Shown here piece by piece: positions 63,304 through 64,000 of a stretch of 64,000 bases of DNA. The position numbers and the translations under genes were made by a program. This stretch comes from Bacteroidota bacterium (GTDB taxonomy: Bacteria > Bacteroidota > Bacteroidia > Chitinophagales > JADIYW01): assembly GCA_963169645.1 (NCBI GenBank), contig CAUJCO010000013.1:62001-126000 (forward strand). The letters run 5' to 3'. The number at the start of each line of letters is the position of its first letter. The stretch's first letter is position 1. Below the pieces are notes generated by a model. That model was not told where the DNA came from, searched no databases, and saw nothing but the letters and a program-made list of their open reading frames with translations.

Positions 63304-63975
63304 ATGAAACGTACATATATACATAAAGAAGGATGGAAAATTGTATTAACCACTTTCTCTGTAGTTTTAGCCATCAACTTAATTACAAATTTTGTATTTA
63401 AGGCAGGCCCAACAGTTAGCTGGTTCGTATTTGGCATCACTTTTCCAATTTTTTGTTTTGTTACCTATTTTTTCCGCAACCCCAAACGCAACCTGATTAC
63501 AGATGACGACAAGATTATTTGTCCGGCAGATGGAAAAATAGTAGTGGTGGAAGAAGTATATGAACCGGAATATTTTGAAGATAAACGTTTACAAGTGTCT
63601 GTGTTTATGTCTCCGGCAAATGTACACGTAAACAGAGCACCGATTAAAGGTGAAGTGAAATACTCTAAATATCACGATGGAAAATATTTGGTAGCTTGGC
63701 ATCCTAAATCTTCTACTGAAAACGAACGTACGTCTATCGTTATTGATAACGGAAGCGTAGATGTTTTGGTACGTCAAATAGCCGGAAAAGTAGCCCGAAG
63801 AATTGTTTATTATTTAGAAGAAGGCGATCGCATTGAACAAGGTGCCGATTTTGGTTTCATCAAATTTGGTTCGAGAGTGGATATGTTTTTACCATTAGAT
63901 ACCAAGATAAATGTGGTACTTGGACAAAAAGTAAAAGGTGGCATTACCGTTATTGGTGAATTACCAACTGAATAA
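63304..63975 (+). CDS. psd: Phosphatidylserine decarboxylase (short, archaetidylserine-type)
   Basis: Pyruvoyl enzyme that makes phosphatidylethanolamine from phosphatidylserine at the inner membrane. The 223-residue precursor has two N-terminal hydrophobic segments (about 14-32 and 40-57), DKIICPADGKIVVVEEV, FMSPANVHVNRAPIKGEV and FIKFGSRVDMFLP. Self-cleavage would fall between Gly189 and Ser190, giving a pyruvoyl group on the alpha chain. The short length fits the PSD-A type that is usual in Bacteroidota. It is the last complete gene in the window. Confidence 0.95.
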   Translation: MKRTYIHKEGWKIVLTTFSVVLAINLITNFVFKAGPTVSWFVFGITFPIFCFVTYFFRNPKRNLITDDDKIICPADGKIVVVEEVYEPEYFEDKRLQVSVFMSPANVHVNRAPIKGEVKYSKYHDGKYLVAWHPKSSTENERTSIVIDNGSVDVLVRQIAGKVARRIVYYLEEGDRIEQGADFGFIKFGSRVDMFLPLDTKINVVLGQKVKGGITVIGELPTE

Positions 63976-64000
63976 GAAAAAAAAGTTCATTTGATAATAA

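Overview
The window looks like a core chromosomal segment of a low-GC member of the Bacteroidota, most likely a Chitinophagales/Saprospirales-type environmental bacterium. The phylum call rests on secreted proteins with type IX secretion (T9SS) C-terminal sorting domains, a TonB-dependent receptor next to a DUF4249 lipoprotein, an atpD-atpC pair apart from the other ATP synthase genes, a fused SpmA-SpmB protein, DUF2795, and promoter-like TTTG-N19-TAnnTTTG elements. The order is inference; no rRNA or tRNA gene is visible.

Layout. 1-5.1 kb: atpD-atpC, a DoxX-like protein, a tight leftward cluster of five membrane-protein genes (three only 45-64 aa) ending in an MFS-like transporter, and smpB. 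5.2-13.7 kb: fused SpmA/SpmB, glnS and gltX (leftward), then a rightward run of polysaccharide deacetylase, TatD-type hydrolase, lipoprotein and meaB. 13.9-22.7 kb: a CHU_C/gliding-type surface protein with ribE, ammonium transporter, arginine decarboxylase, argS and a SET-domain protein. 22.8-31.2 kb: TonB receptor plus DUF4249 lipoprotein, two heptanucleotide repeat arrays, DUF2795, a cobalamin adenosyltransferase, two tandem FKBP-type isomerases, a beta-lactamase-fold hydrolase and a probable barrel protein.

31.3-51.8 kb is the most unusual part. Two paralogous two-gene cassettes, each a small exported protein followed by a giant (2753 or 2957 aa) T9SS-sorted repeat protein, flank a convergent/divergent gene for a TMTC-like multi-pass membrane protein with TPRs. 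The giant proteins share N-terminal domain, repeat type and an almost identical C-terminal region, so the cassettes are duplicates. A surface-protein system with a membrane glycosyltransferase between the two copies is an attractive but untested reading.

51.9-64 kb: GH5-like lipoprotein, ferritin, a frameshifted SRPBCC-like gene, aconitase, an orphan protein, a lipoprotein with a Cys-rich hydrophobic tail, a MacB/FtsX-like permease, the rpsF-rpsR-rplI operon, rpiB, a DppC/OppC-like permease and phosphatidylserine decarboxylase. Many gene ends carry clear intrinsic terminators, several serving both convergent genes.
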